NCBI GenBank assembly: GCA_024516035.1
Contig: CM044962.1
Coordinates: 7,970,659 to 8,034,658 of the forward strand
Reading direction: 5' to 3'
DNA: 64,000 nt
Source of the DNA: Bactericera cockerelli
Lineage: Eukaryota > Arthropoda > Insecta > Hemiptera > Triozidae
Positions 1-10,653 of this stretch are shown here, piece after piece. Position 1 is the first letter of the stretch, and every line of letters starts with the position of its first letter. A program made the translations under genes and the position numbers. Under the pieces are notes generated by a model. The model searched no databases and was not told where the DNA came from. It was given only the letters and a program-made list of their open reading frames with translations.

Positions 1-140
1 CTAATATCAGAAATCGGAAGTATTGTGTTCGTTTTTGTAAAAAAAAATATTTTTTTGCTCCGATTTCAATTTTTTTCATTTTTCTGGACGTTTTATAACC
101 TCCTGAGCAACTTTGGTTTTGTGTCCGTCTGTCGGTCTGT
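1..140. repeat. Edge of a dispersed repeat
   Basis: The first bases (CAGAAATCGGAAGTA) match one half of a palindrome found again at 15,144-15,183 and 25,478-25,515. The window therefore opens inside or at the end of a dispersed element. The following T-rich text has no readable coding sequence. Confidence 0.4.
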
Positions 141-234
141 TAATTTTTTATCTATCTTAATAGTCACCAAGTGATAATGCAAAAGATAGAGATCTATTGT
201 GGATACATATTGTAATATAATTATGATTCAAAAA

Positions 235-325
235 CCATGCATTGGTCGGGATTCGAACCCATGGATCCACGCATTAGCCTGTTCCCAGGACTAACGCATT
301 ACACTACTTACTATCAATGCATGGT
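235..325 (-). repeat. tRNA-like SINE head, diverged SINE-1 relative
   Basis: On the minus strand a B-box-like GGGTTCGAATCCC lies downstream of an A-box-like segment, bracketed by an imperfect CATGCATTG / CAATGCATGG pairing that resembles an acceptor stem. An inserted stretch in the anticodon region and the relatives elsewhere in the window make it a SINE head and not a functional tRNA gene. Confidence 0.5.
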
Positions 326-1106
326 ACATTTATTTTTAAAGTGATAATTTTTTTAGGTATGTGGCTGAAGCTAGATTTAACCAGTTGTATTTTTAGATTT
401 AGTGAATATGTAATATTTTTAATAATATATTATATATAAAAAAATTACAGATTAATAAGGAGGTTTAAGAAATGTTTTACTATTTTATTCATTCACAAGT
501 TTAAAAAAAAAGTTCTTACCAAAAAAATTGTCTTGTTACTCTCGTAACAAGTCTTGTGAACAACTGAAAGATCATTTTTTATTTTTTAAAAATGTGAAAA
601 GATCAATGAAGAAAAATAGCTCTTTATTTCCTATTGATACCTATTGTGAGTATGTATGCTTATAAATAAAACAAAATACATATAAACTCTGTTTCGTGTT
701 AATATAGGCCTGTTAACGAGTGCTACTTGACGAGCGTTCGTCTCTCGGCGAGCTTGATAACGGTAAATATAGTTTGTATGCTAGCAAGTTACTTAATAAA
801 TTTCAATAAAAAATTTCCTAGAAACCTGAATAGCTGTATTTTGATAATGTATTTTAAAAGTGCATGGTATATTTTGAAAATGCATTTATTGTACTTTGAG
901 AATGTACCTGCATTATATTTTCAAAATCGCATATATTTTATTTTGAAATGCATTTTGTGTCCAGTGTGATAAGTTAAGCCTCAAGACAACCATTATTTTT
1001 ATTTATTAGGAAGACATTATACAAAATTATAACATACATTTATAAAAATAAAAGTGCAGTATAATTAAAATACCTTCATAAATATTTAAACAATAAGCCA
1101 CATCAT
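326..1106. other. AT-rich DNA, nothing recognised
   Basis: The region is AT-rich. An 80-codon open frame at 727-969 has Ile/Leu/Phe/Tyr-rich, repeat-like composition (reiterated TGCATTTTGAAAATG-type words) and no recognisable domain, so I do not call it a gene. Confidence 0.5.
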
Positions 1107-1230
1107 CCTGCTATCTCAGTGGTTTACGCGTCTGTCTGGCATTCCAAAGGTCGTGGGTTCGTAACCCAGCCAGGACATGATAAGTTGTCCTCTCATTTGG
1201 TATTATGACCACATAAAAAGTCCTTTTTCG
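1107..1230 (+). repeat. SINE-2 variant, 5' part
   Basis: The copy has tRNA-like CTATCTCAGTGGTTTACGCG, a B box GGTCGTGGGTTCGTAACCC, and then GGACATGATAAGTTGTCC and TTATGACCACATAA, as in the SINE-2 body. It is truncated before the (ATT)n tail. Confidence 0.6.
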
Positions 1231-1275
1231 CCAGCAGTTAAAAAGTATATGTATAATTCATAGCTAAAATATAAG

Positions 1276-1387
1276 GTATGAGTGAACCCAGAAACAAAAA
1301 GTACAGAACCGAAATCGCTTTTGGGATCGAACCCAGGTCACCGACCCTGGAAACCTAGTGCGTTACTTCCACTCAGCCATGGTGAGC
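1276..1387 (-). repeat. SINE-4/8-like tRNA-derived element, partial
   Basis: The minus strand reads GCTGAGTGGAAGTAACGCAC, then a B box ACCTGGGTTCGATCCC, then the TCTGTACTTT.. GGGTTCACTC body characteristic of SINE-4. The 3' part is missing. Confidence 0.55.
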
Positions 1388-1498
1388 AAATAGATTCTTT
1401 TAGGGCCCGGTTAAGATGCTGGTGTCTACCAGCCCAGAGCAGGTGTGGACCTCCCACCAGCCTCAGGGCTCCATGCTGAGCTGTGATTGGTAGAGTCT

Positions 1499-1706
1499 GT
1501 CCCGGTAGCTCAGTGGTAAAGGCGGCACTCTGTGAATCCATAGATTCCAGAGGTCGCGGGTTCGAAACCCAGCCGGGACATGAGAAGTTATCTTCCCATT
1601 TGGGATTTTTACCACATAATAATAAGTCTTGAACTAACTGCTGGAATAATGGGACTTAATAGTCCTAATCGGGCAGTATAGATAAGGCGATATTATTATT
1701 ATTATT
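1499..1706 (+). repeat. SINE-2, full-length copy with (ATT)n tail
   Basis: The head GTCCCGGTAGCTCAGTGGTA has a clear A box, and the B box is GGTCGCGGGTTCGAAACCC. The body contains ACCACATAATAATAAG and GGGACTTAATAGTCC, and ends in ATTATTATTATT. A close copy lies at 13,453-13,655. Confidence 0.8.
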
Positions 1707-2190
1707 AACCCGGCCCTCAGACTGTTGATCCAGGCTTGAGACTGAACAAATTGTGTAAAAATGGTCTTCAAACTTCATAACTAGTTATTTTAATGTTTTT
1801 AAATGATTATTTTATTTTTCTAAATGTTACTTATACTTATTATACATACTTGCTACAATTTGAACTGTTCCAAGGTCCAATTTAATGAATGCGGCATTTT
1901 TGTAACAATGCCTGGGCAACGCATTGACAAGCGGCTAAAGTACTGACAATTTGGCGATCAGACAATTACTGCCCTCAGATTGCCTGATCAAGTTTATTAC
2001 ATATGAGATGTGTAATACAGCCATACAATAAAAATAAAATAAATTTGTAACAATCATTCAAACCAGATAATATTTTTGCTGCAATCCACCACATACTGAA
2101 CAGTACATTGGATTGCAGGAACTATAAAATATTAAGTGAAGGATGTGTATACATGTTAAAAGAAAATATAATAAAGTTATCGGGAAAAAA
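1707..2190. repeat. Gene-free stretch with a dispersed-repeat fragment
   Basis: The segment at about 1,903-2,020 (GCATTGACAAGCGGCTAAAG; GGCGATCAGACAATTACTGC; CTGATCAAGTTTATTACATA) is an inverted relative of 42,385-42,520. Nothing else is recognised. Confidence 0.45.
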
Positions 2191-2194
2191 AGAA

Positions 2195-2280
2195 CACGCA
2201 GTGGTTAGAACGCGAGTCTGGTGATCCAAGAACCAGTGGAACCCGTTCCTTCGAATCCCGCCAAATGCATGCATTTTCCT
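2195..2280 (+). repeat. tRNA-like SINE head, diverged SINE-1 relative
   Basis: The sequence CAGTGGTTAGAACGCGAGTC is followed by GGTGATCC and a B-box-like TTCCTTCGAATCCCG. The order and spacing match the SINE-1 head, but without its body. Confidence 0.45.
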
Positions 2281-2704
2281 TGTAGAGAGAAACAAATGTT
2301 ATATTTATTATAAAAAAATATAACAAGGATGCTGTCAGCATTTTTACTGATTGCCAGTTCACAGCATATCCATCATTTAAATCCTTTTTTTTTCTCTTCC
2401 TAGAAACATTTTTTTTTTTTCTTCTTTTTTTTAATTTCTGTTTTTTTTTGCATTTTGAGTTTTTTAAACAGTTGTGCTAGTTTGCTACACCTTGTCTACG
2501 GATAGAAAAACTCTTCGAATATTCTTGAAAAACGGGAGAGTTCTCATCACACTCGCGCTAATACCTGGTTGATTTATTTTTATTTATTTACACTTTATTA
2601 ATAGAACATATTATATACAACACAAATAATTACAAATTAAAATACAATATAATAGAAGAAAAAAAAATTAAGAAAAAATAAATAAATATATATATATATA
2701 GATG
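2281..2704. repeat. AT-rich DNA with a retroelement-like 3' end
   Basis: The interval is T-rich and A-rich low-complexity DNA. The phrase TTATTTACACTTTATTAATA (about 2,580) recurs near 48,798 and 50,543, each time followed by an A-rich stretch, suggesting the 3' end of an unnamed retroposon. Confidence 0.35.
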
Positions 2705-2836
2705 TAAAAGCAGCACTTTCGACACTACATATAGGTTTGCAGCAGTTTCGACAAATCAGATTAAGGGATCCCAAACCATGGAATTCTTACATGTAGCAGC
2801 AGCATTTTGGACATGTCCAAAGTGCTTTAAAATACA
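2705..2836. repeat. Palindrome-motif repeat (AAAGTGCTG words)
   Basis: The segment contains GCAGCACTTTCGACA, GCAGCAGTTTCGACA and TTTTGGACATGTCCAAAGTG. These are the same palindromic words that form the arrays at 10,107-10,290 and 12,590-12,880. Confidence 0.6.
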
Positions 2837-3150
2837 CTAGCGGGTTACACCCGCCGCTTCGCCAACCCATCAAACACACACAACGCTCACACATCACACC
2901 ATACACACACACCACACCCAGACACACCCACACACATCACACCATACACACATCCACACCCACACACACCACACACACACCCACCCACACACATCGCACC
3001 ATACACACACCCACACACATCACACCATACACACACCTACACCAGCACACAAACCCACACACACAAACACACATACACACCCACACCCACACACACCCAC
3101 AAACACACCACAACACACACAGACACACACACCACACACAGACACACACG
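2837..3150 (-). mobile_element. Helitron-like 3' end with a long CA-rich tract
   Basis: The minus-strand end reads GCGGGTGTAACCCGCTAG|T, a hairpin-like stem followed by CTAG and a host T, as in the complete copy at 50,790-51,902. It is followed by about 280 bp of CACA/CACC-rich simple sequence. No 5' end (A|TC) was found before SINE-7 material starts, so the copy is truncated. The open frames in the CA tract are artefacts. Confidence 0.6.
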
Positions 3151-3592
3151 TGCTGGCACTCTGGCCCAAACCAGGCTTGGTGAGGTTATTATGGCAAACA
3201 GGTTCTTTAGTTTCCTGCGAATGGTAGTTAAAATCTCCGTCGTTATAATATGATCATCCAGTTGAAAGCGACGTTAAACCAACAAAAAATATACGAGTTA
3301 AGCAACGTCCACCGAGGTGAAGACTTCGAACCTTTTTTATAGTCAGCCATTAGATCGTGTAACTGAGACGTCTTGGATTCGATACCGCATCGTCTCATAT
3401 TTTTTAATGTTTAACGATATAATAATAATAATAAAAGAAATGAGAAAAATAGGCATAAAAGACCGCCTAAATCACCCACCGGATCTGAGGAACTTGGTTA
3501 ATTCTTGATCCGGATTGGATTGAACGGAGGACATAATTGTACATTCATTTGCAGTTATAACTTTTCCTCTTGAATACTTGTCACAATAATAA
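3151..3592 (+). repeat. Duplicated segment, copy 1 (SINE-7 body plus unknown tail)
   Basis: The segment starts with the SINE-7 body (GGCACTCTGGCCCAAACCAG ... GAAAGCGACGTTAAACCAAC). It continues through GTTAAGCAACGTCCACCGAG, a 5S-like piece, and TCTTGGATTCGATACCGCAT. The whole stretch of about 440 bp is nearly identical to 10,654-11,094, apart from indels such as a shortened AAT run. Confidence 0.75.
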
Positions 3593-3835
3593 TAATAATA
3601 ACTCTTTATTGACAAGAATAATATTGACAAAGGGCGAGATTATTGACTGAGGCAATCTCTGCCATCAAACCCATGTCTTTGTGAATGTAACTTCACCCAG
3701 ACTTATATTGAGCAGTCTTAGGGCTCAGGTTGGACTTTCATTATAAAGATTTTTAGAGATTCTTTTGTTACGGCTGTGTTACTCAACCTCAGACAGCCAT
3801 TCTGTTTGGGGCTATATACGAGCATACAATACAAT
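3593..3835 (-). repeat. Dispersed retroposon-like repeat
   Basis: The minus strand matches 11,100-11,395 on the plus strand (shared GTTCAACCTGAGCCCTAAGA in divergent form, then CATGGGTTTGATGGCAG, ending TTGTCAATAAAG). Occurrence in both orientations, each joined to (AAT)n, fits a retroposon 3' end. Confidence 0.55.
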
Positions 3836-3971
3836 ACAATCCTACAAGAATGAGACAGAGTCCCTTTACTCTCACAGTCTCATATTTATTGCTGAAAAAC
3901 ACAGAGAAATGAATAATTATTTACAATGAACTTTGTTTTAAAAAAAAATAAATTAGACAATACATAAAACA

Positions 3972-4230
3972 TCCATACTTATTAAAGAAAGTTTCACTCA
4001 CTGACTGACTCACTGATTCATCACTGTTTCTCCGAACTGGTAAGTCCTAGGAAGCTGAAATTTGGTAGGTATAAGCTTTGTCTTATTGTCTAATAGATGT
4101 GCACTAAGACGGGATTTTTTCAAAATTCTCACTACAACACCTGCCATTGGAGAAAAAGGATTTTTCGCTTTCACCGCTATTTCTCCGCACGGCCATGCCT
4201 CGGCCCGCAAAGCGGGCGACAGTCCGCTAG
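3972..4230 (+). mobile_element. Non-autonomous Helitron, 259 bp
   Basis: The 5' end is A|TCCATACTTATTAAAG. The 3' end carries GGCCCGCAAAGCGGGC, then CCGCTAG|T, i.e. a hairpin, CTAG and insertion between host A and T. The body (CTGATTCATCACTGTTTCTC ... GGTAAGTCCTAGGAAGCTGA) is shared with 13,197-13,414. No transposase is encoded. Confidence 0.75.
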
Positions 4231-4249
4231 TAATAGATAAACGTACGTA

Positions 4250-4314
4250 CACAAACACAGTCACATACACACAAACACAGTCACATACACACAAACACAG
4301 TCACATACACACAA

Positions 4315-4347
<33 letters not shown>

Positions 4348-4352
4348 CATTC
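4250..4352. repeat. CA-rich microsatellite
   Basis: Three copies of a unit with core ACAAACACAGTCACATACAC grade into (CA)n with AAACAC interruptions. The overlapping open frames on both strands are products of this repeat and the adjacent Helitron. Confidence 0.9.
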
Positions 4353-5397
4353 ACTCAAAAGATACTTGCTGACACAAGTGAGGGCGGGAGAGGGTCATTA
4401 TTATGATTTTTTCAGTTTTCCTCTAACTACTAAACGCTAGGAGGTGAAGCAAAAAAGTACAAAATATAATAGTTTCAGAATATGTGGTATGCCGGGAATG
4501 CGTCTATTTGGATACTAAGAAAAAAACAATATGACGCGCGATAACCAATAGCAATAACATCGCCTGGTGGTTGGTTACCTTTCACTAAAGAGTATATTAT
4601 TTTGATATTGTCTTTAGTTCTTTTGATCTTTCCAGTTTTACCATGACTATAAAAACTAAATTTTTGGCAATGAATTTTAAATATAATGCTAAGTACCTAT
4701 TTGTTTGTGGTAAAGGAATAATTCTGGGGAAACAAAAATTAAGATTTTTGGGGTGCAGAAGCACAATTGAGGAGTTTTTTTCTCAAGTCAACTTTTAAAA
4801 ATCATAATACATTTTTCGGATTATAGATTTCAGATTATTATTAGATCCGCCCAAATTTTCTGAAACAACACCAAACTTTATATATTCTGCTGAAAGCATT
4901 CTCTCGCAATATCTCAATAATAAGTGAAAGAACACAAACTCAGTGTTAAAATACAATGAAGTGAAAAAAATATTTTTTGAATATAACACCTTACTACCGT
5001 CATCAGCTCCTGTCCAGAGGCTTTTCAGCTCAGGGGGTCAAATTATGAAGAAATCGTCTTAGTGATTATTTATTTCAAACTTTGGTCATTTTGAAACATT
5101 ACAAAAAAATAACATGTTCGTTAATTTGGTTTAATTTTCGCAAATGAATAAATTCAAGTTGTATACCTAATATTAAAAAAATAAAAGTAAAATGTGTTTA
5201 ATTTTTTTTTATTATTAATGTTCAACTCACTGCAGATATTATTATTAGAGGGGTTTTACCATCAGGCATTGGCTATTCCAGCGACTCAGATATTCAACTT
5301 GTATAATTCCGTGTCCGTGAGATAGGTATTCATACCTAAATCACGGTGGTGAGAGGATTATATGGACGCCCAGATCCAATGTCCAAGCTCCTTTCAT
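4353..5397. other. AT-rich DNA with short repeat fragments
   Basis: A SINE-1 tail fragment (ATCGCCTGGTGGTTGGTTAC ... CACTAAAGAGTATATTATT) lies at 4,558-4,602. The phrase GTGTCCGTGAGATAGGTATT at about 5,310, followed by GGTGGTGAGAGGATTATATG, recurs near 16,613-16,670. No gene is recognised. Confidence 0.5.
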
Positions 5398-5650
5398 GTC
5401 CATTGATTCTATTTGGTTTTAGCGTCCTGACTTGAGGTAGACAGGACGGGGGTTTTAACTTCCATTCGCTGGGAATCATACCAGGTACCCACATCAACCT
5501 CGCCCAGCCTGGGTAGGGCCGGAATCACTAGCCTCACATGTTCGGAGGAAACAGAATTTTCTGTGCGAAAATTCTGCTCCAACCGGGAATCGAACTCAGG
5601 ATCTCTGAACTACGGGCAATAGTCACAACCGTTACGCCATGGAGTCTGGA
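5398..5650 (-). repeat. SINE-5 copy
   Basis: The minus-strand head is GGCGTAACGGTTGTGACTAT with a B box CCTGAGTTCGATTCCCGG. The body is GAGCAGAATTTTCGCACAG, GGCCCTACCCAGGCTGGGCG and GGACGCTAAAACCAAATAGA. Relatives lie at 24,885-25,142, 34,057-34,395 and 62,697-62,960. Confidence 0.75.
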
Positions 5651-6240
5651 TAGAGAGTCACATTATCCTCAGATATGTATGTGCAGAAGCCACGTCTGGT
5701 CAATCTGGTGATTCCGTGGTGCATCCATTTTTAATTTTGATTTCAGACATTAAATAGCTCAGTAACTTAACAAAGTTATAAAATAGTGATATGACAGCTA
5801 ATCTAACTCAACTTTACTAAATTAACACTTAGGAAATAAAAAATAAAACAAAACCCCTTCATTTCTATAAAACCTATTCATTGATATAAAACCCCTTACT
5901 TGTTTTCGAATATACTACTCCAATGTACTGCATTATTTTTCTCTGAACTTCTCACTTTCATATGAAAAACAGATTTAAAACTGACTCATTTCTGTGTTCC
6001 ACAAGAAAAATTTAATAGTTAATGGTCTAATAATGGATAAAATCCCAATGGGATAGGAACCATTGGGCTTAAAATAGCGGACTTCAAAAATTACCAATTC
6101 ATTAAAAAAAAAAATTGAAAAAAAAAAAAATGAATAGTTAACAGCAAGATAACCCGTTCTAGGGCATTTTCGAACGAATTATGTATCGTATGCTGTACAC
6201 AAACTTTGTATTATTGTAGTCTAAATTACCCACTTTTAAT
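5651..6240. other. AT-rich DNA, nothing recognised
   Basis: A/T-rich sequence with homopolymer runs near 6,105-6,130. No open frame of interest and no repeat that I can match. Confidence 0.5.
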
Positions 6241-6450
6241 ATGTATTAGCGGGATAGCGGGCTGCACCCGCTCCACTCAGCCATCACACACTCGCACCAC
6301 CCACCCACATATCCGCAATCATCATCAGTGTACATTTCAAAATCCCGAGCCAAATCTATCATAGCGGATAATGTAGCAAACTGGCCTATATTTCGAAAAT
6401 GGTTTTGTCAGAATATGGCAACAAAGGGCTCAAATAAAAGCATGTGATGT
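6241..6450 (-). mobile_element. Helitron-like 3' end, shortened CA tract
   Basis: The plus strand reads TAGCGGGCTGCACCCGCTCC, the 3' hairpin of the Helitron at 50,790, then CACACTCGCACCACCCACCC. It continues with ATCCCGAGCCAAATCTATCA and GGCAACAAAGGGCTCAAATA, which are also in the 50,790 element. It then runs directly into the 645-bp tandem array. Confidence 0.6.
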
Positions 6451-8943
6451 TCTCAGATTGCCAATTTTACCTGTACCTAATCGTAAACATTTAGCAAAAA
6501 AAGAAAGACATTTTAACTCAAGAAAAAGACCCCTGTGTATAAACGGGTTAACTAATTTTTACCTACTATTTCGATCAGTACGAACTTGTGGATTGTGTGA
6601 TATACCTGCTTATCTCACATACGAAATTGTATTACTCTAGCTAATACTGTTCTTGAGATATTGAGCAAAACGTTCATCAAAAGTGTTTTTGTCAAAAAAG
6701 TGGCACTTGGGTTAATTTGGCAGAAAATACGCGATATTATAAATTCATGTATTTGCCAAGACACTTTTAAAACAGTTTAGTTTGTTCAATTCGGACAAAC
6801 CGTTCAAGAGATAGGTTTGTGAAATTTTCGAAGATATTGAAAATATCAGGTCAAGTCAAAACTTACGAATAATTGTCGCCATTTTGTAACTCTTGAAGAG
6901 ATTTTTTTGAATTTTGAACTGAAGCTTGCTGGTGGCAAAAGGAGCCTTCAAGAATGGATTGTAACACAATTTTGCATACCTGGTCTTACTTGAAGGGGTA
7001 ATATGTTATTTAGACTCTTTCACTAGGCAAATCTCGTTCATGGTACCTTTTTTGAGAAAATTTTCGAGAATATTTTTAATTTCTATTGAAAAAATACACA
7101 TTTTATGTTCTCATATATTTTTTCTATCTTGAAGTATAACAAGACAGCAAAAAAAGAAAGACTCAAGAAAAAGATCCCTGTGTATAAACGGGTTAACCAA
7201 TTTTTAACTATTATTTCGATCAGTACGTATTTTTTATTTGTGTTTTATACCTACTAATTTCATCGACAAAATTTATTATTCTAGTTAATAATGATCTTGA
7301 GATATTGAGCAAAACGTTCATCAAAAGTGTTTTTGTCAAAAAAGTGACACTTGGGTTAATTTGGCAGAAAATACGCGATATTATAAATTCATGTATTTGC
7401 CAAGACACTTTTAAAACAGTTTAGTTTGTTCAATTCGGACAAACCGTTCAAGAGATAGGTTTGTGAAACTTTCGAAGATATTGAAAATATCAGGTCAAGT
7501 CAAAACTTACGAATAATTGTCGCCATTTTGTAACTCTTGAAGAGATTTTTTTGAATTTTGAACTGAAGCTTGCTGGTGGCAAAAGGAGCCTTCAAGAATG
7601 GATTGGAACACAATTTTGCATACCTGGTCTTACTTGAAGGGGTAATATGTAATTTAGACCCTTTCACTAGGCAAATCTCGTTAATGGTACCTTTTTTGAG
7701 AAAATTTCCGAGAATATTTTTTATTTGTTTTGAAAAATACACATTTTATGTTCTCATATATTTTTTCTATCTTGAAGTCTAACAAGACTGCAATAAAATA
7801 AGGAAATTTTAACCCAAGAAAAGACGCCTGTGTATAAACGGGTTAACCAATTTTTACCTATTATTTCGATCAGTACGTATTTTTTATTTGTGTTTTATAC
7901 CTGCTAATTTCATTGACAAAATTTATTATTCTAGTTAATAATGATCTTGAGATATTGAGCAAAACGTTCATCAAAAGTGTTTTTGTCAAAAAAGTGACAC
8001 TTGGGTTAATTTGGCAGAAAATACGCGATATTATAAATTCATGTATTTGCCAAGACACTTTTAAAACAGTTTAGTTTGTTCAATTCGGACAAACCGTTCA
8101 AGAGATAGGTTTGTGAAATTTTCGAAGATATTGAAAATATCAGGTCAAGTCAAAACTTACGAATAATTGTCGCCATTTTGTAACTCTTGAAGAGATTTTT
8201 TTGAATTTTGAACTGAAGCTTGCTGGTGGCAAAAGGAGCCTTCAAGAATGGATTGTAACACAATTTTGCATACCTGGTCTTACTTGAAGGGGTAATATGT
8301 TATTTAGACTCTTTCACTAGGCAAATCTCGTTCATGGTACCTTTTTTGAGAAAATTTCCGAGAATATTTTTAATTTCTATTGAAAAAATACACATTTTAT
8401 GTTCTCATATATTTTTTCTATCTTGAAGTATAACAAGACAGCAAAAAAAGAAAGACTCAAGAAAAAGATCCCTGTGTATAAACGGGTTAACCAATTTTTA
8501 ACTATTATTTCGATCAGTACGTATTTTTTATTTGTGTTTTATACCTGCTAATTTCATCGACAAAATTTATTATTCTAGTTAATAATGTTCTTGAGATATT
8601 GAGCAAAACGTTCATCAAAAGTGTTTTTGTCAAAAAAGTGACACTTGGGTTAATGTGGCAGAAAATACGCGATATTATAAATTCATGTATTTGCCAAGAC
8701 ACTTCTAAAACAGTTTAGTTTGTTCAAATTGGACACACCGTTCAAGAGATAGGTTTGTGAAAATTTCGAAGATATTGAAAATATCAGGTCAAGTGTAAAC
8801 TTACGAATAAATGTCGCCATTTTGTAACTCCTTAAGAGATTTTTTTAAATTTTGAAGTGAAGCTTGCTGGTGGCAATAAGAGCCTTCAAGAATGAATTGT
8901 AACAAAATTTTGCATACCTGGTCATACTTGAAGGGGCAATAAG
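6451..8943. repeat. Tandem array of about 645-bp units (satellite)
   Basis: The landmark CTGTGTATAAACGGGTTAAC recurs at about 6,532, 7,177, 7,827 and 8,471, giving periods of 645, 650 and 644 bp. The units are nearly identical, for example in AAAACGTTCATCAAAAGTGT and CAGGTCAAGTCAAAACTTAC. The fourth unit is more diverged and is interrupted by the element at 8,944-9,874, resuming at 9,883-9,960. The identical 62-codon open frames recurring once per unit merely reflect the DNA repeat. Confidence 0.9.
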
Positions 8944-9874
8944 CATGCGCGGATATAGGGGGGGGCACGGGGGGCACGTGCCCCCCCCAGATTTTTTCGG
9001 TAAGCGGTGTTTCTTAAATTTCATTATACCTAATCCCGTAAAAAAAAAGATCTCAATGAGTTAGGGGGGCACGGGCCCCAAAATAATTCCTAATTCTAAG
9101 ACTAATCCCGTAAAAAAAAAGATCTCAATAAGTTAGAGGGGCACGGGCCCCAAAATAATTCCCAATTCTAAGACTAATCCCGTTAACAAAAAAAGATCTC
9201 AATAAGTTAGGGGGGCACGGGACCCAAAATAATTCCCAATTCTAAGACCAATAAGAAATAACTAAATAATAAAAATTTCAAATCCACACAGATTGTCCGA
9301 GAAACCTGAAATTTTACCTATAGGTCCATTTGGATCAGGGTTCAGCTACACGGGTAAGGACAAAAAAAGGATAGGTGACGCTAAAAAATCACATTTTTCG
9401 ACCGAAATTACATTTTTTTTTTAATTTATTGTGACGGTGCCACGGCGGCGGCGTATCAACTCAAAAAGAGAAAGTTTTAAGCAAGGGTTCAATTTTTCAT
9501 TTGAGATATCAATCACGAAATTCTGATGAGCCGTTCTTGAGCTACGTTGAGTAAGGACATAAAATGGATGGGTAAACAAAAAGTATTTACGTTTTTTGAC
9601 CTGAATGACATTTTTTCTCGAAATATGTCGTGACGAACTATCAACTCAAAGCGAGAATTTTTTTGCAAGGGTTGGAGTGTTCATTTGACATTCTGATGAG
9701 CCATTCTTGAGCTCCAGTAAAGACAAGAAATTGATACAAAAAATATTGAAATTTGTGTGTGTATGTGTATGTGTGTGTGTGTCTGTGTGTGTGATAGGCT
9801 TGCGAAGCGGCTTGCTAGTTAGGTATATTGTGCGATTGTGCCCCCCCAGTACAAGAGGGCTATATCCGTGCATG
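8944..9874. mobile_element. Non-autonomous hAT-like transposon, 931 bp
   Basis: The element is flanked by an 8-bp target duplication GCAATAAG (8,936-8,943 and 9,875-9,882). Its ends are inverted, CATGCGCGGATATAG against CATGCACGGATATAG, followed by G-runs. It sits inside the fourth satellite unit, which continues on both sides. Inside are three tandem copies of a roughly 75-bp unit (9,030-9,245, containing GGGGCACGGGCCCCAAAATA) and a GT microsatellite at 9,756-9,793. No transposase is present. Confidence 0.85.
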
Positions 9875-9882
9875 GCAATAAG

Positions 9883-9960
9883 ACAGTAATGTTGACCATT
9901 TCACAAGGCAAATCTCGTTAATGATACATTTTTTTAGAAAATTTCCCAGAATATAGTTTT
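9883..9960. repeat. Remainder of the fourth satellite unit
   Basis: The text ATTTCACAAGGCAAATCTCG..AATGATACATTTTTTTAG continues the unit broken by the hAT insertion. It matches the corresponding part of the earlier units (CTTTCACTAGGCAAATCTCG). Confidence 0.8.
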
Positions 9961-9974
9961 GTTAATTTTCTGCG

Positions 9975-10102
9975 GATCACCGCAGTCAAGAAACGTCCAG
10001 CTTCGTGATAATCGTGATGCTGGCACTCTGGCCCAAACCAGGCTGGGTGAGGTTATTATGGCAAACAGGTTCTTTAGTTTCTTGCGAATGGTAGTTAAAA
10101 TC
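9975..10102 (+). repeat. SINE-7 fragment
   Basis: The fragment GATCACCGCAGTCAAGAAAC, GTCCAGC, is 5S-like. It is followed by the SINE-7 body GGCACTCTGGCCCAAACCAG and TTCTTGCGAATGGTAGTTAA. Confidence 0.65.
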
Positions 10103-10106
10103 GGAC

Positions 10107-10290
10107 ATGAATGCTTTAATATACATTGAGCAGCAGCACTTTGGACATGTCCAAAGTGCTTTAATATACATTGAGCAGCAGCACTTTGGACATGTCCAAA
10201 ATGCTTTAATATACATTGAGCAGCAGCACTTTGGACATGTCCAAAGTGCTTTAATATATATGCAGCAGCATTTTTTTGGACATATCTAAA
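10107..10290. repeat. 45-bp tandem repeat built on a 24-bp palindrome
   Basis: About four units of 45 bp (phrase TTTAATATACATTGAGCAGC) start near 10,113, 10,158, 10,203 and 10,248. Each carries a perfect palindrome, GCACTTTGGACA followed by its reverse complement TGTCCAAAGTGC; the last unit is degenerate. The translated repeat is not a gene. Confidence 0.9.
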
Positions 10291-10509
10291 GTGCTTTAAT
10301 ATAATTATGATATTACTAACTGTTACACCCAGTTAAAAAAGTAATAATATTTGAGGTAATAATTATTATAATGACAGAAAAAAAAAAAATAATAAGAAAA
10401 TCAGTTTGTCACCGTGATTTATTTTCCAGAGCTACAATTAGTAATAATGTATTTCTAAAATAGAGTTAAATTTCGCTACTGGTAACGCTACTGGTAACCC
10501 AACGATAAC
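10291..10509. other. AT-rich spacer
   Basis: A/T-rich sequence with an A-run at 10,380 and a short imperfect repeat GCTACTGGTAACGCTACTGG. Nothing else is seen. Confidence 0.4.
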
Positions 10510-10653
10510 AGCTTCTATCGAGCTTCGTGATAATCGTGATGCTGATGGCACTCCGTCCCAACCTATGCTGGATGAGGTCGTTTGGGTAAAGTAGTTTTGT
10601 TAATTTTCAGTGTATCACCGCAGTCAAGTAACGTCCAGCTTCGTGATAATCGT
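10510..10653 (+). repeat. SINE-7 fragments, two adjacent pieces
   Basis: Two copies of AGCTTCGTGATAATCGTGAT lie within 130 bp, the second preceded by TATCACCGCAGTCAAGTAAC. The arrangement anticipates the inverted 111-bp array at 11,615-12,060. Confidence 0.6.

Noticed and set aside
2837..3150. Cys/Val-rich frames over CA repeats (also 50,780-51,130 and 4,010-4,406)
   Set aside because: Simple-sequence translations.
7220..8702. Identical 62-codon minus-strand frames recurring once per 645-bp unit
   Set aside because: Conservation follows from the near-identical DNA repeat; the translation is Ile/Leu/Asn-rich with no domain, and the first unit lacks it.
10107..10289. Repetitive 60-76-codon frames
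   Set aside because: Translation of the 45-bp palindromic tandem repeat.
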